From Paenarthrobacter nicotinovorans (GTDB lineage Bacteria; Actinomycetota; Actinomycetes; Actinomycetales; Micrococcaceae), in the NCBI RefSeq assembly GCF_007670255.1, contig NZ_SZVS01000012.1:1-64000 (forward strand): a stretch of 64,000 nucleotides of DNA, given 5' to 3'. The position numbers and the translations under genes are program-made. Position 1 is the stretch's first letter, and each line of letters starts with the position of its first letter. Of the stretch, positions 18,288 through 26,828 are shown in pieces. The notes beneath the pieces are model-generated. The model did no database searches. It saw only the letters and a list, made by a program, of their open reading frames with translations, and had not been told where the DNA came from.

Positions 18288-18692
18288 TTATTTGCGCGGA
18301 ACAGCCAGCTCACCGGTGACATACTGGCTGCGGCCGAAACCAAATGACCAGTCGCCGGCAGTGTTCTCCACGTAGCCCACGAAGACATCTTCGCCGGCCA
18401 CGCCCACCCGGGCGAGGCTCGTTGCAATGGCTTCGAAAAGCGAACTCTTGGCCATCTGACTACGACCCTCTTGGGTGAAGATCTGGATCATCACCACGCC
18501 GGATGTCCGCTCGAATCCAAGCCCGGCATCCTGCGCAATGATCTGCCCCTGGGGATGCTCGGTGAGGATGTGGAAGTAGTCGCGCTCGGGAATTCCATAC
18601 TCGGCGACAATCGCGTCATGGATGGCGCGGCTGACGGCGGCCAGCTCTTCGGGTGAACGGCCTTGGTTGACGTCTATTCGAACAAGCGGCAT
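18288..18692 (-). CDS. Tautomerase family protein
   Basis: 134-residue protein of the tautomerase/MIF superfamily. After removal of the initiator Met the N-terminal proline (MPLVRIDVNQGR) would be the catalytic base. The pattern SPEELAAVSRAIHDAIV and ERDYFHILTEH matches longer 4-oxalocrotonate tautomerase-like proteins (about 130 residues). The ATG at 18692 follows AAAGG; the longer frame has repeat-derived sequence. An IolR-like site lies at 18713-18726 in its promoter, so it is probably co-induced with inositol genes, perhaps interconverting keto/enol forms of a diketo intermediate. That role is inference. Confidence 0.8.
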   Translation of the reverse strand: MPLVRIDVNQGRSPEELAAVSRAIHDAIVAEYGIPERDYFHILTEHPQGQIIAQDAGLGFERTSGVVMIQIFTQEGRSQMAKSSLFEAIATSLARVGVAGEDVFVGYVENTAGDWSFGFGRSQYVTGELAVPRK

Positions 18693-18712
18693 TGCAGAAC
18701 CTTTCTTGGAAG

Positions 18713-18726
18713 TTTGTCCTAACATA
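18713..18726 (-). promoter_or_regulatory. IolR-like operator upstream of tautomerase
   Basis: TTTGTCCTAACATA. The core TGTCCTAACA also fits KGWCHTRACA. It lies 21 bases before the tautomerase start codon, overlapping the likely promoter. Confidence 0.55.
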
Positions 18727-18797
18727 CTAACAAAGTTGTCTGATTCTGGATACAGCAAAGCACGCCGGAAGCTCTCGACGGGACTTGCTCGAGCGTT

Positions 18798-19085
18798 GCG
18801 AGGCCCACTCTGCGCCCGAGAACACCCGAATAACCCGCACAGCAGGCCCCACAACAGGCCCACCCCTTTGTGAGGCCCACTCTGCGCCCCAAATCCTTAG
18901 CAGGGCCCACAACGCCAGGGTTCCCTGGCCGAGTTTGCGAGGCTAGAGAGGCGGGATGCATAGCGGGCCTCACAACACGCCAACCCACCTTGCGAGGCCC
19001 ACTCTGCGCCCCAAAACACCCGAATAGCCCGCACAGCAGGCCCCACAACAGGCCAACCCACATTGCGCGGCCCACTCTGCCCCCC
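18798..19085. repeat. Degenerate intergenic direct-repeat array
   Basis: Four copies of a core close to GCGAGGCCCACTCTGCGCCC begin at 18798, 18871, 18992 and 19065. Copies 1-2 and 3-4 are each 73 bases apart. A second block (AACACCCGAATARCCCGCAC followed by AGCAGGCCCCACAACAGG) starts at 18821 and recurs nearly identically at 19015, so a unit of about 70 bases is repeated 194 bases apart. There is no uniform spacer and no credible ORF; the minus-strand reading frames are low-complexity Trp/Gly/Leu sequence. Likely a non-coding repeat family. Confidence 0.75.
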
Positions 19086-19148
19086 GCACAGGAATAGCCC
19101 CCACAACGGGGCCCACAACGGGGGATTAAAGTACACGGGGGCTTAAAG

Positions 19149-19200
19149 TACGACGGCGGCCCGGCGCCTTCCGTGGGGAAGGCACCGGGCCGCCGTCGTA
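19149..19200 (-). terminator. Intrinsic terminator of sucCD
   Basis: A very long hairpin with loop GTGG (plus strand) and a GC-rich stem of about 24 pairs starting TACGACGGCGGCCCGG. It lies 16 bases after the sucD stop, and on the minus strand it is followed by TTTAAG. Confidence 0.85.
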
Positions 19201-19215
19201 CTGCTTGGTGGAGCT

Positions 19216-20118
19216 TTAGAGCGCTGCGTAAACCTCGCGCAGCAGCGTCGCGGTCTCGGACGGCGTCTTGCCGACCTTCACGCCTGCAGCCTCAAGGGCT
19301 TCCTTCTTGGCCTGGGCGGTACCGGCGGAGCCGGAGACGATGGCGCCGGCGTGGCCCATGGTCTTGCCTTCAGGAGCCGTGAAGCCTGCCACGTAGCCGA
19401 CAACCGGCTTGGTGACGTTGGCCTTGATGAAGTCGGCTGCACGCTCTTCAGCGTCGCCACCGATTTCACCGATCATGACGATGGCCTTGGTCTCCGGGTC
19501 GGCTTCGAACGCGGCCAGGGCGTCGATGTGCGTGGTGCCGATGATGGGGTCGCCACCGATGCCGATCGCGGTGGAGAAACCGAGGTCGCGGAGTTCGTAC
19601 ATCATCTGGTAGGTCAAGGTACCGGACTTGGACACGAGGCCGATGGGACCCTTGCCCGTGATGTTTGCCGGGGTGATGCCAACCAGGGCTTCGCCCGGGG
19701 TGATGATGCCGGGGCAGTTCGGGCCGATGATACGGGTGATCTGCTTGCCGTCAGCATCCACCTTGGACTGGGCCAGTGCCCAGAATTCGGCGGAGTCCTG
19801 AACCGGAACACCTTCCGTGATGACAACAACGAGGCCAATGCCGGCTTCGATTGCTTCAACGACGGCGTCCTTGGTGAATGCCGGCGGAACGAAGACGATG
19901 GAGACGTCTGCGCCGGTTTCAGCGATGGCTTCCTTGACGGTGCCGAAGACGTTGATTTCCTTGTCGCCGTGCAGGACCGTGGTACCGGCCTTGCGGGCGT
20001 TCACGCCGCCAACAATGTTGGTGCCGGCCTTGAGCATCAGCGCGGTGTGCTTGGTGCCTTCGCCGCCCGTGATGCCCTGAACGATGACCTTGGAGTCTTT
20101 GTTGAGGTAGATAGACAT
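19216..20118 (-). CDS. sucD: Succinyl-CoA synthetase alpha subunit
   Basis: TCA cycle ligase subunit that binds CoA and carries the phosphorylated histidine. Visible: [12 protein letters not shown] at the N-terminus (CoA fold), [12 protein letters not shown], and the active-site histidine in [11 protein letters not shown] near residue 250. 300 residues is normal. It follows sucC by 12 bases and ends in a strong terminator. Confidence 0.97.
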   Translation of the reverse strand: MSIYLNKDSKVIVQGITGGEGTKHTALMLKAGTNIVGGVNARKAGTTVLHGDKEINVFGTVKEAIAETGADVSIVFVPPAFTKDAVVEAIEAGIGLVVVITEGVPVQDSAEFWALAQSKVDADGKQITRIIGPNCPGIITPGEALVGITPANITGKGPIGLVSKSGTLTYQMMYELRDLGFSTAIGIGGDPIIGTTHIDALAAFEADPETKAIVMIGEIGGDAEERAADFIKANVTKPVVGYVAGFTAPEGKTMGHAGAIVSGSAGTAQAKKEALEAAGVKVGKTPSETATLLREVYAAL

Positions 20119-20130
20119 TCTCGCGTCCCT

Positions 20131-21300
20131 TTACTTAGCTGCGTTGGCGAGCTCGGCGGCCTTGTCGGCGCCCTCGTCCATGGTGGCGGCCAGGGTAACC
20201 AGCGGGTGGTTGGCCTCGGTCAGGATGCGGCGGCCTTCCTCGACGTTGTTGCCGTCGAGGCGAACTACCAGCGGCTTGTTCGCGGAGGAACCGAGCTCGG
20301 CCAGTGCACCCACGATGCCCTTCGCCACAGCGTCACAAGCGGTGATGCCACCGAAGACGTTGACGAAGACGCTCTTGACCTGGGAGTCGCCCAGGATGAC
20401 GTCCAGGCCGTTGGCCATGACCTCGGCGGAAGCTCCACCACCGATGTCGAGGAAGTTGGCGGGCTTCACGTTGCCGTGGTTTTCGCCAGCGTAGGCAACG
20501 ACGTCGAGCGTGGACATCACAAGACCGGCGCCATTGCCGATGATGCCAACTTCGCCGTCCAGCTTGACGTAGTTGAGGTCCTGCGCCTTGGCCTTGGCCT
20601 CGAGCGGGTCAGCTGCGTCCTTGTCCTCCAGCTCACCGTGGTGAACGTGGCGGAAGTCAGCGTTCTCGTCCAGGGAAACCTTGCCGTCAAGGGCAACGAT
20701 GTCACCGGCGCCGGTACGGACCAGCGGGTTGACCTCAACGAGCGTGGCGTCTTCCTTCTTGAAGACGTCCCAGAGCTTCAGAATGACGTCGGCGACTTTG
20801 CCGCGCAGTTCTTCAGCGAAGCCTGCAGCTTCAACGATCTCGTCAGCCTTGGCCTGGTCGATGCCCACGGCGGGGTCGATGGCGATCTTGGCCAGGGCCT
20901 CGGGGCGCTCCACAGCCAACTGCTCGATTTCCATGCCACCTTCAACCGAGCACATGGCCAGGTAGTTGCGGTTCGCACGGTCGAGGAGGACCGAGAAGTA
21001 GAATTCTTCAGCAATATCGGCACCCTGGGCGATCATCACCTTGTTGACGGTGTGGCCCTTGATGTCCATGCCCAGGATGTTGGTTGCGTGCTCAAGCGCC
21101 TCATCAGCGGACTTGGCAACCTTCACGCCGCCAGCCTTGCCGCGGCCACCGACCTTAACCTGTGCCTTGACGACAGTAACGCCACCGATCTTCTCGGCAG
21201 CTGCCTTCGCTTCTTCAGGAGTGTGCGCCACGATGCCGGCGAGCACGGGTACACCGTGCGCTTCGAACATATCGCGCGCCTGATATTCAAACAGGTCCAC
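20131..21300 (-). CDS. sucC: Succinyl-CoA synthetase beta subunit
   Basis: ADP/GDP-forming succinate-CoA ligase subunit with an ATP-grasp fold. [19 protein letters not shown] at the start, [17 protein letters not shown] for nucleotide binding, EVNPLV for metal and [13 protein letters not shown] near the C-terminus are all typical. 389 residues is the family length. Starts with GTG and has AAGGA upstream. First gene of the sucCD operon. Confidence 0.97.
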   Translation of the reverse strand: MDLFEYQARDMFEAHGVPVLAGIVAHTPEEAKAAAEKIGGVTVVKAQVKVGGRGKAGGVKVAKSADEALEHATNILGMDIKGHTVNKVMIAQGADIAEEFYFSVLLDRANRNYLAMCSVEGGMEIEQLAVERPEALAKIAIDPAVGIDQAKADEIVEAAGFAEELRGKVADVILKLWDVFKKEDATLVEVNPLVRTGAGDIVALDGKVSLDENADFRHVHHGELEDKDAADPLEAKAKAQDLNYVKLDGEVGIIGNGAGLVMSTLDVVAYAGENHGNVKPANFLDIGGGASAEVMANGLDVILGDSQVKSVFVNVFGGITACDAVAKGIVGALAELGSSANKPLVVRLDGNNVEEGRRILTEANHPLVTLAATMDEGADKAAELANAAK

Positions 21301-21510
21301 GGTTTAGTGTCCTTCTACGTCGAAGTAGTTTTCTGTTCAGCCGGGAACCGCGATGACCGCGATAGCCAGCTGCGGAAAGTACGCGGTAACAACCAGGATT
21401 GAAGCCGGTCACATTGCGTAAGGTCCTCTCGGAACTTTAGCCCTTTGAGGAGTCCCGCCAGCTACACACTACCTGTTAAGTGAGTAACCTTACACTTCTA
21501 TCGCATGTAG
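21301..21510. other. Intergenic region upstream of sucC
   Basis: About 210 bases with no supported gene. It must hold the sucCD promoter and leader on the minus strand, but I could not single out a convincing -35/-10 pair or a riboswitch fold. Confidence 0.4.
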
Positions 21511-21536
21511 AAAAACCGCAGGATGACGCGGATTTT
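21511..21536 (-). terminator. Intrinsic terminator downstream of the lipoprotein gene
   Basis: On the minus strand a short stem (CCGC with GCGG, extended by AAAA and TTTT) is followed directly by TTTTT, 29 bases after the stop codon at 21565. Confidence 0.65.
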
Positions 21537-21564
21537 GGCTTCGTCAACGGCCCTTTCCGGGCGA

Positions 21565-22254
21565 TCAGAAGCCTTCCTTCAGGCTCCCCCGGACTGTCTT
21601 GCCGCCGTCGGAAACCAGCTGGTAGCCCTTGCGGCTGACGAAGAATGCCACGCCCCCTGAGACGTTTCCGCAGGCAACGCCGCCGTTGTACGCCGAGCAC
21701 CGCAGGCCGTTGCGCTCAATGTTCTGCCCGTCGGCCAGCTCGCGGAGCTTGGAGATGGGGCCGGTGCGGCTGCCCTTGGGCCCGAACTCCGACTCCATTT
21801 GTGTTACGCCGGAACGACACGAGCCGTACACGGCCTTGTCCGGAGTCAGGAGCGCCGTACCGCCGAGGTAGCCCAGCCCCGTCCCGGCGCAGTCGTCCGC
21901 CATGTCATCAGGCTCAGGCTTGGCGTACGCTGCGAGCTCGCAATGGACGACCGGCACGATCGCGAATTTGTTGTTGGCAGCGTCCGAATAGGAGTTGGCC
22001 TCGTAGGGCAGGTTGAGGTGGCCGCCCCGTGAGGACGTCATGGCACACACGATGTTCCGGTCCGCGGCGACGAACGCCGTAACGTCCTCGCCGGCGGCAA
22101 GGGTGGTCTGCTCAGAGACCGGAACCTGCTGCAGTTGCTCCAGCGGCGGCAACGGGGCAGGCGGAACGTAGTCGGGGTCCTTGGTGGCGAAGGAGCAACC
22201 CGACACCACAACCAGGATCAAAGCGGCCAGGAGCCCCCACACTGTGCGTCGCAT
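21565..22254 (-). CDS. Secreted lipoprotein of unknown function
   Basis: 229 residues. A short basic and hydrophobic N-terminus ends in the lipobox VSGC near residue 19, so it should be a lipid-anchored surface protein. The mature part has several cysteines (VCAMTSS, HCELAAY, DDCAGTG, YGSCRSG, RCSAYN, ACGN), consistent with extracellular disulfides, and ends in a beta-rich segment (GVAFFVSRKGYQLVSDGG). I chose the ATG at 22254; the longer frame overlaps pcrA. I do not recognise a characterised family. It starts 23 bases after the pcrA stop and may be cotranscribed with it. Confidence 0.72.
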   Translation of the reverse strand: MRRTVWGLLAALILVVVSGCSFATKDPDYVPPAPLPPLEQLQQVPVSEQTTLAAGEDVTAFVAADRNIVCAMTSSRGGHLNLPYEANSYSDAANNKFAIVPVVHCELAAYAKPEPDDMADDCAGTGLGYLGGTALLTPDKAVYGSCRSGVTQMESEFGPKGSRTGPISKLRELADGQNIERNGLRCSAYNGGVACGNVSGGVAFFVSRKGYQLVSDGGKTVRGSLKEGF

Positions 22255-22277
22255 GCCACCAATTATGCCGTGCTGCG

Positions 22278-24797
22278 TCACGCGTCCAGTTTTGTCAGCG
22301 GCGCGTAGCGCAACAGCAGGCGCTTCTCGCCGACGTCGAACTTCACCTTGGCGACCGTCTTGTCTCCCGCGCCTTCGACGCCGAGCACCACGCCGTTGCC
22401 GAAGCTCGTGTGGTTGACTTTGTCCCCCACAGCGACGGAAATGACTTCCTTTTGCGGCTGGACCCTGTTGCGTGCGACGGCGGCAGGCACGTCGGCGTCG
22501 AACCCTGCGGTAGGGCTTGCGGCCTGACCACGGGAGGTTCCGGCGCCCCAGAAGGAACCGCCGTAGCGGTTGGAACCGATGGGAGCGCTGCCCCATCCGC
22601 CCGCTTGCCGGCTCATTCCTTCGCGCTTCCACTCCACCAGCTCCGACGGAATCTCTTCCAGGAACTGGCTGGCAGGGTTGTACTGGCTCTGGCCCCACAT
22701 GCTCCGGACCTCCGAGCGCGTGACGTAGAGCCGTTTCCGCGCACGCGTCAGCCCCACATAGGCCAGGCGTCGCTCTTCGGCGAGTTCCTTGGGATCAGTG
22801 GCCGAACGCTGGTGGGGGAAGATGCCGTGCTCCATGCCGGTGAGGAACACCACCGGGAACTCCAGGCCCTTGGCCGTGTGCAGCGTCATGAGGGTGACAA
22901 CTCCCATGCGCTTGGCCTCTGCCACAGCCGCATCGATGTCGGCACCCGGCGCGTCCGGAATCTGGTCCGCATCTGCCACCAGGGAAACCTGTTCCAGGAA
23001 TTCGCCCAGCGAACCGTCGGGGTTGTCGCGTTCGTACTCACGGACCACTGCCACCAGTTCGGCGAGGTTCTCCACACGGGACTCGTCCTGCGGATCCGTG
23101 CTCGCGCGCAGCCCTGCAAGGTATCCCGTCTGCTCCAGGACGGCTTCGAGTGCCGCAGCGGCACCGGAGCCTGCGGCAACTTCGGCGAGGTCATCCAACA
23201 GCTTCACAAAGCCCAGGACGGCGTTGACCGAGCGTGTGGCCATGCCCGGTGCTTGGTCCGCGCGACGGGCAGCGGCCATGAAGGACGTGCGCTCGCGCTC
23301 GGCAAGGGCGGCAACGGCGCCCTCGGCACGGTCACCGATTCCGCGTTTGGGTTCGTTCAGCACGCGGCGCAGGTTGACGTCGTCGTCCGGGTTCACCAGG
23401 ACGCGCAGGTACGCCAGGGCATCCTTGATTTCCTTGCGTTCGTAGAAGCGGGTGCCACCCACCACTTTGTACGGCAGGCCGACACGGACCAGGACGTCTT
23501 CAATGGACCGCGACTGCGCGTTGGTCCGGTAGAAGATGGCAACGTCGCCGGGACGAAGCCCTTCCTCGTCCTGCAGCCGGTCGATTTCCTTGGCGATGAA
23601 CTGGGCTTCGTCGTGCTCATTCTCCCCGACGTAGCCGATGATCTTTTCGCCATCGCCTTCGGCCGTCCACAACCGCTTTTCCTGGCGGTTGGGATTGCGG
23701 GAGATCACCGAGTTGGCCGCGCTGAGGATGTTCTGGGTGGAGCGGTAGTTCTGCTCCAGCTTGATGGTCCGTGCGTTCGGGTAGTCGGCCTCGAACTCCA
23801 CGATGTTCCGGATGTCCGCGCCACGGAAGGCGTAAATGGACTGATCGGAGTCGCCCACCACCGTGAGTTCGCTGGGCTGGACATCCGTGTCGGTCCCGAG
23901 CCCTACGATTTCCCGGACCAGCGCGTACTGTGCGTGGTTGGTGTCCTGGTACTCGTCCACCAGGACATGGCGGAAGCGGCGGCGGTAGGACTCCGCGAGC
24001 GCGGGGAAGGCCCGGAACATGTAGACGGTTTCAGCGATGAGGTCATCGAAGTCCATGGCGTTGGCTTGGCGCAGCCGCTGGGCGTAGCCCTTGAAGACCT
24101 CGGCCACGGCCTGCTCAAAAGGATCGTTGTAGTTCGCCGAGGAAGAGTAGGAATCGGCGTCGATGAGCTCGTTCTTGAGCGCAGAGATTTTGTGCTGGAT
24201 GGCCTTCGGGGCGAACTTCTTGGGGTCGAGGTCCAGGTTCTTCGCCACGAGCGTGATCAGTCGCAGGGAGTCCGCGGAATCGTAGATGGAGAAGTTGGAG
24301 TTCAACCCCACGTTGGCAGCCTCGCGCCGCAGGATGCGGACACAGGAGGAGTGGAAGGTTGAGATCCACATGCCCTTGGCCCGTGCCCCTACCAAGGCTT
24401 CGATGCGCTCCCGCATCTCGGCTGCCGCTTTGTTGGTGAAGGTAATGGCCAGGATTTCGCCGTGATGGGCACGCTTGGTGGCTATCAGGTACGCGATCCG
24501 GTTACTGAGTACGCGGGTTTTGCCTGAGCCCGCGCCGGCGACGATGAGCAGCGGGCTTCCGGCGTGCTTGACTGCCTCTTCCTGCTGCGGGTTCAGCCCC
24601 TGAAGCAAGGCATCCGCGGAAGGAAGCCCGGATGCACCCGAATTGCCCCATCCGCCGGAGGCTGGAGAGTCGCCCTCCTGCAAGCGGGCGCCCGTTGCAC
24701 CACCACCTGAGCGCGAAAGCTCCGGCGCAGCCTTGACTGCGGCTTTGGTTCCAGCTTTGAAGGGTCCGTCTGCGTAGGGGTCAAACAACATATCCAT
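22278..24797 (-). CDS. pcrA: ATP-dependent DNA helicase, UvrD/PcrA family
   Basis: Superfamily 1 3'-5' helicase for repair and replication. Q-motif LNPQQEEAVKH, Walker A GAGSGKT near residue 90, FTNKAAAEMRER (Ia), DEYQDTN (II), GDSDQSIYAFRGAD (III), EQNYRST (IV) and LMTLHTAKGLEFP (V) are all present. 839 residues from the ATG at 24797 (MDMLFDPYADG). The first 60 residues are low-complexity and not part of the helicase core. The C-terminal domain ends with the Tudor-like DKVNHTSFGNGVV segment typical of PcrA, which contacts RNA polymerase. Confidence 0.95.
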   Translation of the reverse strand: MDMLFDPYADGPFKAGTKAAVKAAPELSRSGGGATGARLQEGDSPASGGWGNSGASGLPSADALLQGLNPQQEEAVKHAGSPLLIVAGAGSGKTRVLSNRIAYLIATKRAHHGEILAITFTNKAAAEMRERIEALVGARAKGMWISTFHSSCVRILRREAANVGLNSNFSIYDSADSLRLITLVAKNLDLDPKKFAPKAIQHKISALKNELIDADSYSSSANYNDPFEQAVAEVFKGYAQRLRQANAMDFDDLIAETVYMFRAFPALAESYRRRFRHVLVDEYQDTNHAQYALVREIVGLGTDTDVQPSELTVVGDSDQSIYAFRGADIRNIVEFEADYPNARTIKLEQNYRSTQNILSAANSVISRNPNRQEKRLWTAEGDGEKIIGYVGENEHDEAQFIAKEIDRLQDEEGLRPGDVAIFYRTNAQSRSIEDVLVRVGLPYKVVGGTRFYERKEIKDALAYLRVLVNPDDDVNLRRVLNEPKRGIGDRAEGAVAALAERERTSFMAAARRADQAPGMATRSVNAVLGFVKLLDDLAEVAAGSGAAAALEAVLEQTGYLAGLRASTDPQDESRVENLAELVAVVREYERDNPDGSLGEFLEQVSLVADADQIPDAPGADIDAAVAEAKRMGVVTLMTLHTAKGLEFPVVFLTGMEHGIFPHQRSATDPKELAEERRLAYVGLTRARKRLYVTRSEVRSMWGQSQYNPASQFLEEIPSELVEWKREGMSRQAGGWGSAPIGSNRYGGSFWGAGTSRGQAASPTAGFDADVPAAVARNRVQPQKEVISVAVGDKVNHTSFGNGVVLGVEGAGDKTVAKVKFDVGEKRLLLRYAPLTKLDA

Positions 24798-24856
24798 GGT
24801 GCCTACCAGTCTAGGCGGTGCCCCCGACACTATAGAGCCTTGCGTCCACAGCCCGG

Positions 24857-25522
24857 CTACTGCCGAGGCTCCTCCAGCAACCACCCGCCCGCGGTGAGCC
24901 GTTCCCGCAGCCCCAGCCTCGTCAGCGGCTCCGGACCGTCCTGGAACTTCCGCCGTACCGAGGCGAGATGCTTCTTCACGCCGTCCACTGAAATGCCCAG
25001 CAATTGCGCTGTCTCGGCCATCGTCCCGGCCGCTCCTCCGAGATACACCGACACCACTTGATGTTCCCTCGCAGACAATTGCGGCTCCCCCATCCCGGCG
25101 TCCATGGCCTCAGAGACTTCAGGGGTTACGTAATGCGTACCCTGCGCCGCGCATCTGAGCGCAGTCTCCACCACGCTCGCCGGGGCGGTTTTGGGGATGT
25201 AGGCCAGCGCACCGGCCGCCATCGCCTGCCGCATGACAGCCGGGTCCACGACGGAACTGCACACCACCACCTGTGGACCCGACGAAAGGATCGCCTGGAT
25301 TTTGGCCCGCAGCGGCACTTGGTCGCCGAGCAGGACATCGAGGATAACGACGTCGGACAAGGCACCCAGGCGGGCGGCGGCGTCGGCCCACGAGGTGTAG
25401 CGGCCAACCACGCGAATACCAGTGGTGTTGTCCTGAAGCCACTGGGAAAGCCCCTCCAGCAGGACCGCATGGTCTTCCACGATGTCCACCTCGATGGTGG
25501 GTTGGGACACCGGGTATCGCAT
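24857..25522 (-). CDS. LuxR/NarL-family response regulator
   Basis: Receiver plus helix-turn-helix protein of 221 residues. Phospho-acceptor aspartate D62 lies in DVVILDVLLGD, with the acidic pair in VEDH and the lysine in YIPKTAP. The LuxR-type HTH covers LSAREHQVVSVYLGG to VDGVKKHLASVRRKF. I chose the ATG at 25522, ten bases after GGAGG. It is divergent from the histidine kinase at 25599, the probable partner. A second, degenerate regulator lies at 27967 and shares the odd C-terminal LT..GW ending. Targets may include the surface-protein operon nearby; that is inference. Confidence 0.85.
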   Translation of the reverse strand: MRYPVSQPTIEVDIVEDHAVLLEGLSQWLQDNTTGIRVVGRYTSWADAAARLGALSDVVILDVLLGDQVPLRAKIQAILSSGPQVVVCSSVVDPAVMRQAMAAGALAYIPKTAPASVVETALRCAAQGTHYVTPEVSEAMDAGMGEPQLSAREHQVVSVYLGGAAGTMAETAQLLGISVDGVKKHLASVRRKFQDGPEPLTRLGLRERLTAGGWLLEEPRQ

Positions 25523-25598
25523 TTTTATCGGTCCTCCGCGCATATGATGCTGCCTAAGTGGTCATCTTATTCCGATGACAGGTTTTGGGGAGACATTC

Positions 25599-26828
25599 AT
25601 GGGGGCATGGATAACGCGGCTGGCAGCGCAGCGGAAAGCGGTGGAGCGCTCGGACCTGTTGGCCCGGTCCGGGACAGTAATGAGCTTTGTCTTCGTTGCG
25701 GCCTCGTGGCTATACCTGTTCCCCATCATGGATGGTCCCTTGTGGCACCGGGCCCTTGCCTGGGCAATCGTGACCACGCTGGTGCTGTGCTTCGTGGTGA
25801 TGCTGCTCAGCGACGTCTGGCCGCTCCGGCTGATGATTGTGGCCGGGCTGATCATCTTGTCGGAGCTCCTTGCAGGTGTTGCCTACCGCCAGGATTCGGA
25901 TTCGCTGTTGTTGGCGCACAGTCTGCTCATCGGTGCCAGCTCCACCGTTGCCTTGTCATTGCGCGGCACATGGAAGTCCGGAGTCTTTACGGGTCTGCTG
26001 GGCATCATGGTTTTCGGGCATACCTTGGCGACATCCATGATGCACCACCTTGGGCCCACGACATTCCTGATCCTTCTTGGATTCTGGCTCATCATGCTTG
26101 CCATCCGACATTCGGCCCCCAGGGCCCTGGATGTCTATCTGCGCGACCAGGCTGTCAAGGCTGAGTCCCTGGCCGCCCAGGCAGTTGCCCGGGACCGGAT
26201 CAACGCAGCATCCCAGGACGCCCGGCAAATCCACGACACCGTGCTCAGGGGACTCACCCTCCTGGCCAGGGGTGGCGCCGGTGTGGCGCCGGAGGACTTC
26301 CGGGGCATGATCGCACCGGCAGCTTACGACGACGGCGGGGCACCCGCGCGAAACGTCGGCGCCCTTGGGACCGCATCCGTGGGGGACGCCGGGCAGGTGA
26401 CGATCCGCCCGGCCGGCCGCCTTGCCGTCGTCGAGCCCTCCACAGGCACCGAGGTGACTTCCTTGCTGAAGGCGCGTGCCCGCGAACACAGCCGGGACGG
26501 TTTCTGCGTGGACGTCTTCGGCGAGGGCGGGTCATTGCCTCCGGATGTTGGGCTGGCTGTGGCCGACGCAGCCGGGGAATGCATGGTCAACGCAGCGCGG
26601 CACGCCGGGAGCGACCACGTGGATGTGCTCGTCTCCCGAACGGGTCCCCTGGTGTCGGTATTGGTCAGCGATGCAGGCTGCGGCTTCGATGCCGGGTCCC
26701 TCCCGCCGGAGAGTTTTGGTGTCCGCCATTCGGTGATTGAGCGGATGACGGAGGTAGGAGGAAGGGTCAGGCTGTTGTCGACGCCGGGACGAGGAACGAC
26801 GGTGGTCCTCGAAGTAGAGGCAGCATGA
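25599..26828 (+). CDS. Membrane sensor histidine kinase (HisKA_3-like)
   Basis: 409 residues from the ATG at 25599, which follows GGGGAG by seven bases. About five to six N-terminal helices (residues 25-170) lead to a coiled region with the histidine box RQIHDTVLRGLTLL (H212), then a degenerate linker and an HATPase_c domain: N-box ECMVNAARHAG, G1 DAGCGFD, then SFGVRHSVIERM and GRGTTVVLEV. It lacks large extracytoplasmic loops, so it may sense within the membrane. It overlaps the next gene as ATGA, and its regulator is divergent at 24857. Confidence 0.82.
   Translation: MGAWITRLAAQRKAVERSDLLARSGTVMSFVFVAASWLYLFPIMDGPLWHRALAWAIVTTLVLCFVVMLLSDVWPLRLMIVAGLIILSELLAGVAYRQDSDSLLLAHSLLIGASSTVALSLRGTWKSGVFTGLLGIMVFGHTLATSMMHHLGPTTFLILLGFWLIMLAIRHSAPRALDVYLRDQAVKAESLAAQAVARDRINAASQDARQIHDTVLRGLTLLARGGAGVAPEDFRGMIAPAAYDDGGAPARNVGALGTASVGDAGQVTIRPAGRLAVVEPSTGTEVTSLLKARAREHSRDGFCVDVFGEGGSLPPDVGLAVADAAGECMVNAARHAGSDHVDVLVSRTGPLVSVLVSDAGCGFDAGSLPPESFGVRHSVIERMTEVGGRVRLLSTPGRGTTVVLEVEAA

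Noticed and set aside
18719..19075. 118-codon minus-strand frame over the repeat array
   Set aside because: Trp/Gly/Leu repeat sequence that follows the DNA repeats; no ribosome site and no homology that I recognise.
18798..19085. Repeat array as a CRISPR
   Set aside because: Spacing is irregular (73, 121, 73 bases), the spacer-like parts are themselves repeated, and there are no cas genes.
19351..21402. 683-codon plus-strand open frame
   Set aside because: Antisense to sucD and sucC; His/Asp/Gly-rich composition typical of a shadow of highly biased codons.
22410..24362. 650-codon plus-strand open frame
   Set aside because: Antisense to the pcrA helicase gene and without recognisable motifs.
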